Shown here in pieces: positions 44,163 to 56,144 of a stretch of 64,000 nucleotides of DNA. Under the pieces are notes generated by a model. It made no database searches. It saw only the letters and a list, made by a program, of their open reading frames with translations, and was not told where the DNA came from. Origin of the DNA: Melastoma dodecandrum (lineage: Eukaryota; Streptophyta; Magnoliopsida; Myrtales; Melastomataceae); NCBI GenBank assembly GCA_029817715.1, contig JARUPY010000473.1:930001-994000 (forward strand), written 5' to 3'. Both the position numbers and the translations under genes were made by a program. Position 1 is the stretch's first letter. The number at the start of each line of letters is the position of its first letter.

Positions 44163-46991
44163 ATGGCGGAGGAAGTAGTGGGGAATGAGACTGGGGATGA
44201 CTATGACGACGGTGATGGTGGAGCTGGCGGAGGCCGTGGAGGGAAGGGAACGTGGAAGCACGCGGCGTTCCACCTGGCCACGACCATCGCGACTCCTGCA
44301 GCCTACGCTCCACTTCCCTTCGCACTCGCGTCCCTCGGCTGGCCCCTCGGTACCGCTGCTCTCGCTCGAAGATGATTCCGTCCTAAGCTGCCATCCTATT
44401 TATCTTTGGAATTGAGAAAATCCTTATGCGATTATCACTTGTTTCTAGCTATATATTCATAAAAAGGAAGTCGTTGTCCGGTGATGACCTGCAAGTTTCC
44501 AGAATCGTTTAGTTTATTTTCTTTTAATACTTAACCTTTTTGTCTTGTTTGTGGTTCCGTTTAGCTTAACTTTGGATTATTCTAATCATTTGTTTGCTGA
44601 TCAATTGTTTAGTAAGTCAACTTGTTGGCTTCTAATTTGTTATTATTGATGGTACGCTGGAAATTCTCAACGACGGTAGTTGATCGTGATCGTTTGGTGA
44701 TGGGCCCCATCTTTGTTTAATTTGTGATCTCCTTGTATTTGGATGTAATAACTTGGGCAACTTCAAGAAATAACCGTTCAGATTCTGTTAATATCATGGT
44801 GGTGGATGCTTAGCTCGGTTTGCATCTGTTTCAGGCGTGAGTAGCCTGGTGAGTGCAACACTGGCAACATGGTATTCCAGTCTGTTGGTAGCATCCTTAT
44901 GGAGATGGAATGGGAACAGGCAAGTCACCTACCGGCATCTTGCGCAGAGCATCTTCGGTACGCCCCGGATGTGCAAAACTTCTGTTTGCTTGACGAAATG
45001 ATCTGCCATTTAACATACCTGACTAAAAGATGTGGCACATGCTATGCAAGTGTCTTGTCTATACAACAGATGGATATAAACAGAAAAATAATGGACATTT
45101 TTCATCAATTAAATAAAGTTGGCCTGCAACAATTTATGATAAAGCTACTGCGGAAAGTTGTATCGAATAAGTAGTGTAGAGATCTGTCATTTCTCCTTGC
45201 ACATTAGAAGTTTGTCACAGCCATTTTTTCTGAATTATGTTGTGCTCTTATTCTTCAGGTTCCAAAGGCTATCTATCTATTGCATTTTTTCAGCAGGTTG
45301 CTTCACTGGGGAATAATATTGCTGTTCAAATTGCAGCAGGCAGCAGTCTAAAGGTTTGTTAATGTCTGTAACCATGTGATGGAATTAGACACACCTGCCT
45401 TCTCCATTCATCCATCCTCCATTTTGTTTTGTCGAGTTTTCACTATCCTATCATGTCTTTTGGTTTTATAGGCTGTTTATAAATACTATCACGAAGATGG
45501 TCCTCTTACATTGCAACATTTTATCATTTTCTTTGGAGTCTTTGAACTCATTCTATCACAACTCCCCGATATTCACTCGTTGAGATGGGTCAACGCAATA
45601 TGCACATTTTGCACAATTTGCTTTGCGGCCACGACAATAGGAGTATCAATTTACAATGGTATGTCAGAGATGTTTTGATGTACGAGATTTATCGTTCTCT
45701 CTAACTATAACTATAACTATAAAACTCTATTCGCCCTAGCCCGACGATCTCCATCTGCCTACAGGGAAGGACGTGAATAGGGAAACTGTCAATTACAGTT
45801 TACAAGGAAGTTCTTCAGAAAGAATATTCAAAGCATTTAATGCACTCGGAACGATAGCCTTTTCATTTGGTGATGCGATGCTTCCAGAAATACAGGTATA
45901 TACTATAACGCTTACACGAGGCAACCATTATGCAGGAAAAGTTGAGTAGCCCTAACTAATAGGGTGTCAATAGAAAGCTTTGTCTATGATTAGTTGTTGG
46001 CTCACACTTGGTGATTTGGACCTGGCATGTGTTGCACTGATGCCATTATCTTTACCCTGTCATTTTCATTTCATGTAGAATACGGTGAAAGAACCTGCAA
46101 AGAATAACATGTACAAAGGAGTATCTGCTGCGTACACTGTCATTGTTGTAAGTTACTGGCAGTTGGCTTTCACTGGTTATTGGGCTTTCGGCTCACAAGT
46201 GCAGCCTTACGTCGTAAACTCTTTGAGGGATCCGAAATGGACTGTCATCATGGCCAATATTTTTGCTGTGATTCAGATATCAGGTTGCTTTCAGGTAATC
46301 ATACATTTTTTGCATGCTCATTGTCTGCAAGTGTCCTACATTTAACCATCAGATTATTTGTTCAGCGGCTCATGAAAAGGTTATCTTTGAACACCGCATA
46401 AAAGGATGGTGTTACTGCTCGTGTTGAAATTATGTTTGTGAATAGATCACTTTGTTTGCCTAGGGACCAATTTTTATCGGCAGTGACTTTTTGCATTTGT
46501 CATTGTTAGTAATGGAGTTAGGAGTGTGTTATTTACTTTGGATGGCTTTGGATTGTTGGCTTCAGTTTTCATCCTTTTATTTGCCTCAGATCTATTGCCG
46601 ACCAACATATGCATGCTTCGAGGAAAGTCTTCTCTCGGGCAAGCATATGGAAAAGGATGGTGCGCTAAGCCGTGGCCGTCTTATCCGTCTCATTTTCACC
46701 TTTATTTATATGATGGCAATCACCCACATCGCAGCAGCCATGCCTTTTTTCGGGGATTTTGTCGCCATATGTGGGGCGGTTGGCTTTACTCCGCTCGACT
46801 TTGTATTCCCTGCAATAGCGTATTTGAAAGCTGGAAAAACTCCCAAAAACTCAGTGTGGAGCTTCTTATTGCGGCTTGTCAACATATGCATTGCCACGTG
46901 GTTCTCGGTGGTTGCAATCTTGGGCTACATTGGTGCCATCAGATTCATAAAGGAAGATGTCAAGACATACAACTTCTTCCATGATTCGTAA
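44163..46991 (+). CDS. Probable GABA/amino-acid transporter (AAAP family), 7 exons
   Basis: Exons 44163-44349, 44835-44957, 45259-45353, 45472-45658, 45765-45895, 46079-46294 and 46590-46991 join in frame to 446 residues. Family text includes HLATTIATPAAYAPLPFALA, LATWYSSLLVASLWRWNG, FFQQVASLGNNIAVQIAAG, SFGDAMLPEIQNTVKEPAK, TGYWAFGSQVQPYVV, IYCRPTYACFE, FVAICGAVGFTPLDFVFP, and the terminal DVKTYNFFHDS. This closely follows Arabidopsis 'probable GABA transporter 2' (At5g41800), a multi-pass plasma-membrane proton symporter. The N-terminus has an acidic/glycine-rich stretch before the first membrane helix. All splice sites are GT-AG. Confidence 0.9.
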
Positions 46992-49489
46992 ATATACGAA
47001 GCATTCAGCTTCTGTGGCCAAAATCAAGACAAGGTATGTCGAACGCCAGAGCTCTCAAAGCTCGTTGTCTTCTACTTCTGCACCTCATTGTCTGGTATCT
47101 GGCATATCATGTGTGCTCAATTAAAAGAGAGGGATGGACTCGCTCGTTTTCGGCGCAGATCAATCTCTCCCACAGTAAATTAAAGAAATATTCAGTTCCA
47201 TCGACTCGAGCCTACCTCTGCAAAAACAATAATGATGGTAAAAATTCCCTCTTTGATAGTCTGTGTGAACAATTTGTGCGCCTGTTGTGATTTCCAGGAC
47301 AACATTTACTCAGGAAAAGGGCAAGTTACATGTTTCAAAATGTGTTTTGCATGTGAGTTTCGGAATCTTTCTAGATGACGGATTCCAAGCTCCGTATTTT
47401 TATTTTGGCAGAATATACGATAATATAGTAAACAATGCCCTAAATTTATGTTTTATTAAAATCTTTTTTTACTATACGATATTATTACTGGATTGTAATT
47501 TTTTGTGACCAATTTTGGATTATATTGTGAGAAAATCAAAAAAAGCATTAATATTGTCTAACATTTCTCCTATAGTAGTTGAAATCTAACCTCTCATTGC
47601 AGAGTCTTGCAATTCAGCTTACACGTAGTAGTAACACAACAATAGAGCCATCATTCGACATTCATCGATTTTACAGATTCTTAATAGTATTAATAACTAC
47701 CGTCCAACTTCGACTTTCAACTTACTTAATTTAACCACTAAAATCCTATAATAAAAAACACATGAAATGTTTCAATATTATTACTCTTTTTTTTTTACCT
47801 TTTTAGTTAATAATTGAAATTTTTAAAGGTCTATTTAGTTTTCTCATGTTAAAATCTAAGATATGCCAAAATCAATATAGAAACAAAAGTTAGTAACAAA
47901 ATAAGTTTTTTACAAAATAAAAAGTTTCGTAATAATTTTTAATATCATAGTATATTTTACCATTTTTTAAATTATTGCTTCCTTTTCATTTTCTTTCTCA
48001 CAAAGAAAAGTTTTCTATGCACGTTCTGTCCGCAAAATTGGGTGTTTCTACTCGAGCAGGCTTCTGTCTAAATTTGCATATTATAGCCCAAAGTATCCCC
48101 TTGACTAAGAGTTTTGAGGACAAATGATCACGATGCACGACAGCCATGTTCGGAGCTTTTTTTTTGTTTAGTTCCTGGGCTTGAACATGTTCCAGCAATT
48201 GTCGAAGACAAAAAACTGATAGTAGAGGAAGAACTTAATCATTGCATGAAACACGTTAAATTATGTAATATAAATCAAGCCTCACCTAACAGCTTTTGTT
48301 TTAGGTCAAATGGTATAGTCTCAATATGATATCAGAGTGGTCATATGAGTTCAAATTCCGCACACAAAAAGAATCTAATATATGGAAGAATGGGCCGGGA
48401 ACGATAAGCTCTTTGGTTGAATAAACCGAGAATGATGACTCCACGACCTTTGAAAACGAGTTGGCTGAGGTTATGCCAAACCTGCTTAATCTCGGTATTA
48501 GTATATGTTCAATGGTTACAAAAATAAAGAAAGAAAAATTATTTCATGTAAACAGTATAAAGAATAATTTTTTTTGGGTAAACAATTCATAAACAGAACC
48601 GGAACCCGTGACACTCTTTGAAACAATACAGAATTGAGCTGGTTTACCGAATTGATCCTCTGTCGTGTTCGTTTGGCTTGGCTCTTTAAAACGCTTTGGA
48701 TATGGGGTCGAGTTAAGCGATCAGAAGCATGGACAATTATCTTTTGTACTGCTTTGGAGGTGACACTTATAAAGGAATGAATTCTTTGATCAGTTTCAGG
48801 AGTCATTCTTCAGGTAAAAATCTGGCTTCAGCATTGTGTTCAAAAGGTCTTCATGCGAGAGCGTCACACGAACATTGTTTGGGTGCTTTTACTCTATGTG
48901 AGCTTCTGCTTCCTAGGAGTTCCAATGTTGGCCATATACATGGGACTGGAGCTATAATTGCTTGAGCACCACATCCCTATGAAACATAATGCAGAAAGGA
49001 TGCAGGTCAGATTGTCTATGAGTGACTAAGAGCTCCACGGACATCCAGTGTTGTCTGGAGCGTTAACCTTGACCTCACTTTCCGTCTCATTCTGAGAGTC
49101 TCGGTGTAAGCTCCCGTTCGATGATCCGGCCTGTAATAAGCAGGTATCACACCTTCTTGACCTCTCTGTGCTCCGGAAGCTGTTCGATGAAGGGATAGAA
49201 CTTGACCAGAAATGCGACCTCGAGCCAGTAGCGTTATGAATTCAACTGAATTGATATTTTATAGCAAGAGTGTTTCCGAACACAATTGAAGTGAGATGGT
49301 CTCCCGAAGATGAAATGAAAACCAATCCCTCAAAAATACAACACAGTCAGCAGCAAAAATTCCAACTCTGTTCGACCATGAAACGATGGGATGTTGAACT
49401 CATCAAATCTAACCTCTACATGCCGTCGACTGAGCACCGTTCACACTCTTAAATCGTCTCTGCAATTCTCTTTGATTGTTCTGCACGTG
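46992..49489. other. 3' UTR and gene-poor AT-rich DNA
   Basis: Transporter 3' UTR to about 47500, then AT-rich sequence. Short open frames (for example 48729-48965) show no family resemblance. Nothing else recognised. Confidence 0.5.
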
Positions 49490-50640
49490 GTTTGTTTCTT
49501 CTACCCTTATTAGTAGATGATTAAACCGATCAATTCAATATCGAAAATCCTTGTCTCAATGTGAAAGAGCTTTCTAATCATCCACAACCACCACGTCCAT
49601 GGCGATTTCGCTCAAGAAGCATGAGCCCAGTCAGCATTGTCCGAGATGCAGACCGAAACATCAACCATATCCGGGCATCTGACCTTTCCCAGTAGAATGC
49701 GTCTTGGCATGAGGGCCGCGTGTCGTTGCGTTTATGGAGTCCCCTCGTCAAAATGGGAATCTGTCATGGATGATTTCTGGACCCACCCAAAGGCCCCTCG
49801 ACATCCGGTCGTCGCTACCTAATGCCTGAACTTTTATGAAGAGAAGCAACTTTGTATGGCAGCTTTATGCTTTGGTCAGAACACGAGTTTATACAAACTT
49901 ATTTCCTTCATGAAGTGAAATCCAGGCCAAAGACTCATAAAAACATACGAAGTCAACCCTTATGGCGATTCGTAACTTTATGCCTGTTAATCCCCAGAAA
50001 TTTGTAATCCTGATGCCTTAGAGAGTACTAATCGCGAATAGCATTTTAGTTCGTGCCCTCCTGGGGAAACTTAGAAGTCTACCTCAATTAGTAGGTGACG
50101 AAGTCGATCGATTTTATCTGATCTCGAATATCTTCTTTGAAGCGACCAAGCTTTCTAATAATCATCACCATCCAAAATGGTTTTGCTTGAGAACCATGCC
50201 CTCAGTCAGCGTCGTCTGAGAACCAGATCAGAAACTCGAGCATACCCTGACATCTAAAAGCTTGACATAAGAATGTGTTTAGTCACAAGCCTCGCACGCT
50301 GTAAATCCTTTTACTGCGTCATCTCATCGGAAGGGACTTGGTCACTTTCTAGCTTCAGTAAACTTTAACTAGGACGATGTCCGATACTGCAGCTTGATGC
50401 TTCTGGCTGGGTACACGAGTTCAAACAAGCTCTAGGTCAACTCTATGCACCCTCACGGTGCTTCATAACTTCAATCCAGTTAACCCCCCACAATTCGTAG
50501 TCCCGTGGCCCTTGTAGCGCTCTAATCACGGCATAATCTCATCGTCAACCTTAATGCTATTCTTACATGTGCGTTTCTAGATAGTTAAGATGGATTCGTG
50601 TGGAAGACTATGTCTGAGGAACTCAAACCATGACAGAGTT
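49490..50640. repeat. Two degenerate direct copies of a ~580-bp unit
   Basis: About 49500-50080 and 50080-50640 share ordered but diverged blocks. Examples: attagtag(a/g)tga / cgat(c), gctttctaat, cagtcagc, cgaaa/cagaaac, tgacataag/ttggcatgag, 'tgatgctt'/'tatgcttt', 'gttaa(t)cccc'. No protein is encoded. Origin unknown; it could be an old tandem duplication or the inside of a decayed transposon. Confidence 0.5.
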
Positions 50641-51799
50641 GGGATAGAGACAGGTCAAGTTGGCATTTTATCCCCAGATGATTGAATCCGAAATGCATCC
50701 CCCAAATTTATTCCCTTCACGATTCCATCTGGATGAAACTTCGTTTCGGGGGATGATTGAAACAAAATGGGGCTGCAAGAATTGCCATTTCGTGACCGTG
50801 GAATGAAAAAGGCCACCTTCGTTGTTGTTCAACATGAGGCTGTTCTGTTCATGGTTCAATTAATCATCGCGAAAATCGGCAGAAAATTGCAGCACCACCC
50901 AATTCCTTGAATCGTTAGAGTGTCATTTATGGACTTTAGTACTTTTGATTCCATCGAAGTTGGAATCGAGCAAAGCAAGGGGATGTTTTGCAGTAGAATC
51001 CTTTGATTAGGAGAAGCAGTGTGTGCATTGGCTCTGAATTGCATCAACCAACTTTGGTTTTTGGTTTACATTGTGATTTTGAGCTAATCAGTGGAAGCCT
51101 TTTGGTTCCTTTGTTTTGTGTAATCCGATGTTGTCCGAATCTTACAATATGCAGTCAATGTTTTAGATCTTTCAAGCAAAAAATTGATGGCACAAATCTG
51201 CTACATTGGTGTATGACACACACACGACTGTTACACATCGAGGCAGGCTTGTTCAAGTTGGTCGAGCTTTGCGCGGGTTCCCGGCACCCGAACCTGGACG
51301 GAATCCCGCGCTTATCATCACGACATGTTCCCCTCTTAGTCCTCTTTCTAACGGCGCCAATACTTTCCCGATCCGCCCCGGGCATTCCCGGGAAATCCCC
51401 TGCGATCGTGAACTGACCATAACGGACACTCCCTGCGACCTCCGCTCGCTCAAACCCAAATATCTCAGCCCACGCACCACCAAACCCCTCGAACAAACAC
51501 TCATCGGATAGCTCCCTTAAGGCCCTAAACGACGGGGCAGCTCCTGCGATGATCCACCGCAGGACGGCCACGTAGAGATCGGATTTCTGGGACTCAAAAG
51601 CACACCTCCAAAAGTTCCCCCCCCAAACAGACGACACACAACGTTACCCCCTAGCCCAATGCTTTTCAGTGAAGATCCAAAAAATTGATTAAGCGGCGAC
51701 CACACCTGCAATCTCTGACCGTCCATTAGGATGGAGAGTGATCGGAGGGTCGATATTCAAACCTGGGGGATCCCCCGATCCGCGTGAGGGATGAATCGA
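50641..51799. other. Intergenic region upstream of histone H1
   Basis: No gene assigned. A minus-strand open frame at 51155-51637 (160 codons, GC-rich) lies here but matches no family I can name and has no visible gene context. Confidence 0.45.
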
Positions 51800-51856
51800 C
51801 CAATCACAGTTCAGCGTTTCTTTCCCTTTCCTCCTCTTAAATCCCGACTATTTAAA
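51800..51856 (+). promoter_or_regulatory. Core promoter of the histone H1 gene
   Basis: CCAAT at 51800-51804 and a TATA-like element TATTTAAA at 51849-51856, about 210 bases before the ATG. This leaves a leader of roughly 180 bases. Confidence 0.45.
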
Positions 51857-52061
51857 TCCGCCCCGGCATTTCGTTACGCCCCTGGGAAAAATCGTCTCCA
51901 CAATCCAGTCCAATCCTCTCGTTTTGATCTCTCCTTGGGCTGATTTGGGTGTGTTAGGGTTTGTTGCTTCGGGGTTGTGTCGGGCGGGGTTTGGTTTCCG
52001 TGACTCTAGCGGAGAGGATACAGAGGCCGTCAAGATTCGGGTTCGATCGTTAGATTCGTTG

Positions 52062-53034
52062 ATGGCTGCCGAGGAGGTGATCGTAACGATTGAGCCGGTG
52101 GCCGACGTGGCCGCCCCCGAGGGAGTGGACGGCGGCGGAGGAGGTAAGGCGGATAAATCGAAGAAGGCCAAGGAGCCTAAGGCTAAGAAGCCTGCTGGTC
52201 CGAGGAAGCCGCCTACTCATCCTTCCTTCCTCGAGGTAGTTCATGGTTCCGTGGTTGGTTTTGGGATTGGTTTTGCTTTGGTTTGATATAGGGGATTGAG
52301 TTATTTTGGTGGTTGTGCAGATGATTACGGAGGCGATTGTCACATTGAAGGAGAAAACTGGGTCGAGTGTTCCGGCTATTGCCAAGTTCAACGAGGAGAA
52401 GCACAAGCAGTTGCCTCCCAACTTCAGGAAATTGTTGCTCTTCCACTTGAAGAAGCTTGCCGCTGCTGACAAGCTCGTCAAGGTCAAGAACTCGTTCAAG
52501 CTCCCTTCTGCTTCGTCCAAGTCTTCATCGGCCCCTGCAACAGTTCCCAAGTCGGTAACTGCCTCGAAAGCTAAGAAGCCTGTGAAGACCAAGGCTGCTA
52601 CGAAGCCGAAACCGAAGGTGGCTGCCAAGCCAAAGAAGGAAACCAAGGCAAAACCTGCGGCAAAGCCGAAGGCAGCTGCTGCCAAGCCCAAGCCGAAGTC
52701 CAAGGCTGCTATGGCAGCCGTCAAAGCAAGGCCTAAGGCTCCTGCGGCAGCGAAGCCAAAAGCCGAAGCTAACCCCAGGCAGAAAGCTGCTCCGGCTGCC
52801 AAGCCAAAGCCGGCAGCTGCCAAGCCCAAGGCAGCTCCTAGGCCAAAGCCCAAGGAGAGACCTGCGAAGGTAGCAAGGACGACGACTCGGAGTAATCCAG
52901 GGAAGAAGAATGCTCCTCCGGAGCCAAAGAAGGTAGCTCCGGCAGCGAAGAAGGCGGCACCGACGAAGACGAAGGCCAAGGCGGCGTTGGCCAAGTCGCC
53001 ATCAAGGAGGGTGTCCACGAGGGCAAAGAAGTAA
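52062..53034 (+). CDS. Linker histone H1 (295 aa), 2 exons
   Basis: Exons 52062-52235 and 52321-53034. After an acidic/glycine N-terminal tail, the winged-helix globular domain covers about residues 48-118 (KPPTHPSFLEM, EAIVTLKEKTGSSVPAIAKF, LPPNFRKLLLFHLKKLAA, KLVKVKNSFKLP). The rest is a Lys/Ala/Pro-rich tail with many K-P-K and AAKPK units and an S-P-S-R-R near the end, typical of plant H1. It binds nucleosome entry/exit DNA and compacts chromatin. The intron inside the globular domain is at the usual plant position. The gene is tail-to-tail with the NAD kinase gene 360 bases downstream. A long antisense ORF over the tail is a codon-bias shadow. Confidence 0.95.
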
Positions 53035-53395
53035 ATTCACGGGTCTCAGATAGGAGGTTGAGTCGGGGTCGTTGGGGGATTGTGTAGTTGGTGCAGATTG
53101 GTAAATTAGGCAGGAAAGAGAGGGATTAGGCAGTGGGCCGTGTGAGGAGGGGAGGGGATCGGTTTGTTCGTTCGTTTGGGTGGTGTTGTGATACAGATGG
53201 CAATTTGGGAATTTCTCATACCGAGGGGACCCTAGGCGTTACCGCACCGGATTACACAGTTCAAAACCGCCATGGCAATGGCAATCTAACATCAGTCATT
53301 TAGGTTAAGAGAATTAAAAAGACGGAGCAGCATTCCGTTCTAGCACGGGAGTCTTGAGGAGCGGCTGCCGGACGGGCTTCAGGCACGTTCTCCTG
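53035..53395. other. Shared 3' region of convergent genes
   Basis: The 3' UTRs of H1 (plus) and the NAD kinase gene (minus) meet here. No other feature seen. Confidence 0.5.
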
Positions 53396-55715
53396 TCATA
53401 TTAACCGATTCGATCTTTCGACCTTCTGGATGGCATACTTGAGCTCTTGCTGTATGTTCTTCCTTGAAGGCGAGAGCACTATGTCCTTCCACACCGAACC
53501 AGCTTGTCGGGAAGGGTTTGGGTTCTTGTACAGCTCGTTGATGCTGTCTGCCTCCTCGTTTAATCTCTCAACGTTCTTCAAGCAGTCGATCTCGTCCGGA
53601 TCCACCAGTAACGTCTTGTCCCTGTCTTTCCAGCCAATCAACTGCGCGGCAGTTTCCGGCGTCATTTGACATTGCTTATACATATTGACTGAGCAAGTGT
53701 TGTGTAGTAAAGTTAAGAAACCTTAGGCGGGCCCTCGAGGGCATTCGTGCAATACAGCCTTGCATTGTCGACTAAGTTGCAGTATGTCCGGAAGGCGGCT
53801 GCAAATCTCTTGTGCGACTTCAGTTGGGATTTCACTCTGACTGCTCTCCTGCATATGAGCGCTCGCCTGCATACACACAGGAATGATCGAAATGTAGGGC
53901 ATGGGTATAAGCTTTTGGGGACGTATCGGTCGATTCATTACCTTATGCCCCGGATCACTGCCAAGTAAGCGTCGCAAACGACTCCGACCAGCTCTATCCT
54001 GTAAGGTTTCATCTTCTTCCCTCCTATCTTTTGCTGTTCTTCTCCCTCAATCCGTACCCAGTAGTTCTCGGTAACAGTACCATTGTCCTCGACCTTGTAC
54101 CCGGGTCCCATGCGATACCTGTGACGGTGGACGTTTCTCGCCATAGTAATCGTTTGCACGACAAATGGGACCCAAGATAGAGTTCCATCCATGATCACGT
54201 CTCTCCCTTCGTTCAGTGCAGTTACAAGAAGTGATGACGCGGCATCCGTAGACGACTGATGAACCTGTGTAAGACTACATGAGCTCACTGATGGATTTCA
54301 CTTTTGCACAACAGATAAGCATTTAGGCATGGAAATATCTAACAAGTTCGGCCGTTTGAAGCATGTCGGCATGGCCTCGAGAGCTGAGAGCTCGGTAGAT
54401 GACATCTGATTCTTTGAATGCGTCTGCTTCTATTATCACGGCATTACCTGCTGCTCCTGCCCAAAATGGCCTGTTTCCGACGAATGAAAAACATAGTAAG
54501 GCCTATAACGCATCAATTTTCTCAGTGACGTTTTGCAATCTTCCATGACCTGCAATGCTGAGTTCGTGGAAGTTCAACGATCTTACTCTTGCAGGATATC
54601 CTTGAGCACGGTGCTCTTTCCAGCCCCCATTCCGCCGCCCATGAAGAGGAGGACCGGACTCCGGTCGGCATGAGCAACCGGGGCCATCACATCCGTGCAC
54701 GAGTCGTCATTCGCTGAATTCCTGATTGCTTTCATTTCCTCAACTAGAGTACTGAAGACTCGCGCCACCTTCAAGTTCTTCGTCACCCTCTGAAACCTCT
54801 GCTCTCTTAAATCGACATAATGAGACAACTTTAGATCATCAAACCCTGAAATGAAACTGGACTAATCACCCGAGCAGCGACAGGTTTGCCAACCTTGTTG
54901 CGGCCAGGACAATGTCTCGGAACCTCCTCTTGGGCTCAGCATCAGTACTCAACACCTAAAATTACGAGTTCCATGACACTGAAACTAATCCAGCTCGCAT
55001 AATTCAATTGCCGTTCATTTTGATCTGCCGCAGGAATATTCATACATACCTGACTGATCATGATCTCGGCGTGCATCCAATGAAAGCCGAAGTAACTCAG
55101 AATACACCTCTCAAACTCCTCGACGAGCTTCACAAATAGTGAGTCCGCGAACGGCTCCCCTGCGAAGTACGTGTAGATGTCGTCCTCAAAACCTTCTGAC
55201 TTCTGTATATACTCTGAGGCAAGCTTGCACAGCCGCGGGCACTCCCGCCTGTCCGAGAAACCCATCTGTCTCGCTGATCCCAACATATCCGTTTCCCCGA
55301 TCCAGCATCCACGGAACAACAGAGCCCCCATCAAACACAAACTCGGCAGAGGAAACACAATGTGCAAATCAAATCGAACCACCCCTGTGGAAACTAAAAG
55401 AGGATCTCTCAAGGCAAAGTTAGCGGATGGATTTTACCTACATAATGGGAGAACTTCTCTAGCTTGACTCGACCCGAATGGCCCATATGGAGGATGGGGG
55501 CGAACTTCTTGTTCCCGAGCTTCTTCAGGCGGTAGTGCATCGCGGCCGCGATCACGATCCCGACCGAGGACGCGACCATGATCTGAGACAGTGTTGGCCT
55601 GCCATTGGAGTCTGGAAAGAGAACAAACACGATGAGATTCAGAGAAGGACGGGCATGGGTGTAAATACAATTTGTATGGTAAAGTCCCCTTCCTATTACC
55701 AATCTGAGTGAACAT
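53396..55715 (-). CDS. NADKc: Calmodulin-dependent NAD kinase-like P-loop protein (NADKc type), 9 exons
   Basis: Minus-strand exons: 55715-55700, 55611-55438, 55273-55050, 54955-54894, 54805-54587, 54470-54344, 54264-53942, 53866-53722, 53641-53396. All phases agree and give 511 residues. A membrane helix is near the N-terminus (IMVASSVGIVIAAAMHY), followed by a basic stretch (RLKKLGNKKF, SGRVKLEKFSHYVARQ) that fits a calmodulin-binding segment. The second half is a zeta-toxin-fold kinase domain with Walker A GGGMGAGKST, then VIIEADAFKESD and DVIMDGTLSW. The layout matches Arabidopsis At1g04280, the Ca2+/calmodulin-activated kinase making NADP+ from NAD+ at mitochondria. The first exon is only 16 bases. 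Intron 4 uses a TTTAAG acceptor chosen because it alone keeps the frame. Confidence 0.85.
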
Positions 55716-56144
55716 GTCCGAAGGTGCAGGGGAATGAGGACGAGGATGTCGACCAGGTCGCCGCCGACGTTGTTGTCACTGGAGATCGCGAGAAGGGATG
55801 AGGAGATGACAAGGGATTGGGAATTCTCCGATGAAGGAAAACAGAGAATGAAGGAATGGAAGATTGTGAAATGGCATATCATATCACGAACACGTCGAGG
55901 ACGATCACTTTGCTAAATTAAAATGGATCAAATCAAGATAATAACTCCAAATGAAAGAATTTGATGCTTATGAAAATTTTAGACTTCGTCAAAATTTAAA
56001 TACCGATCTGGAATGGATATCATAAGCTGTTCTTGAATGGCTCGATGGTTTACAATTTTTAAAACTTACAGTATCGTTCTTATTTAGGCTGACTCTGACA
56101 TTTGAGGGGTCGTCCGATGTTGTCTTTGCCGTCAGTCGGGCGAC
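55716..56144. other. Head-to-head intergenic region (NAD kinase / PPR)
   Basis: 5' UTR and promoter of the NAD kinase gene (minus) and the upstream region of the PPR pseudogene (plus). No motif could be placed with confidence. Confidence 0.45.

Noticed and set aside
48318..48370. tRNA-iMet-like string (atcagagtgg) with a B-box-like gagttcaaattcc
   Set aside because: Only about ten bases match the tRNA and no cloverleaf can be formed; at most an old Copia PBS or SINE trace.
51155..51637. 160-codon minus-strand frame upstream of H1
   Set aside because: Looks somewhat protein-like in the middle but matches no family I know, has no splice or promoter support, and could be chance in GC-rich DNA.
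52050..53018. 322-codon minus-strand frame over histone H1
   Set aside because: Shadow of the Lys/Ala/Pro-rich H1 tail (reads as Ala/Gly/Leu/Phe runs); no independent evidence.
54587..54805. Zeta-toxin-like P-loop domain read as a toxin-antitoxin system
   Set aside because: The nine-exon plant gene with N-terminal membrane helix and calmodulin-binding-like segment fits NADKc; the fold is shared but the role is NAD phosphorylation.
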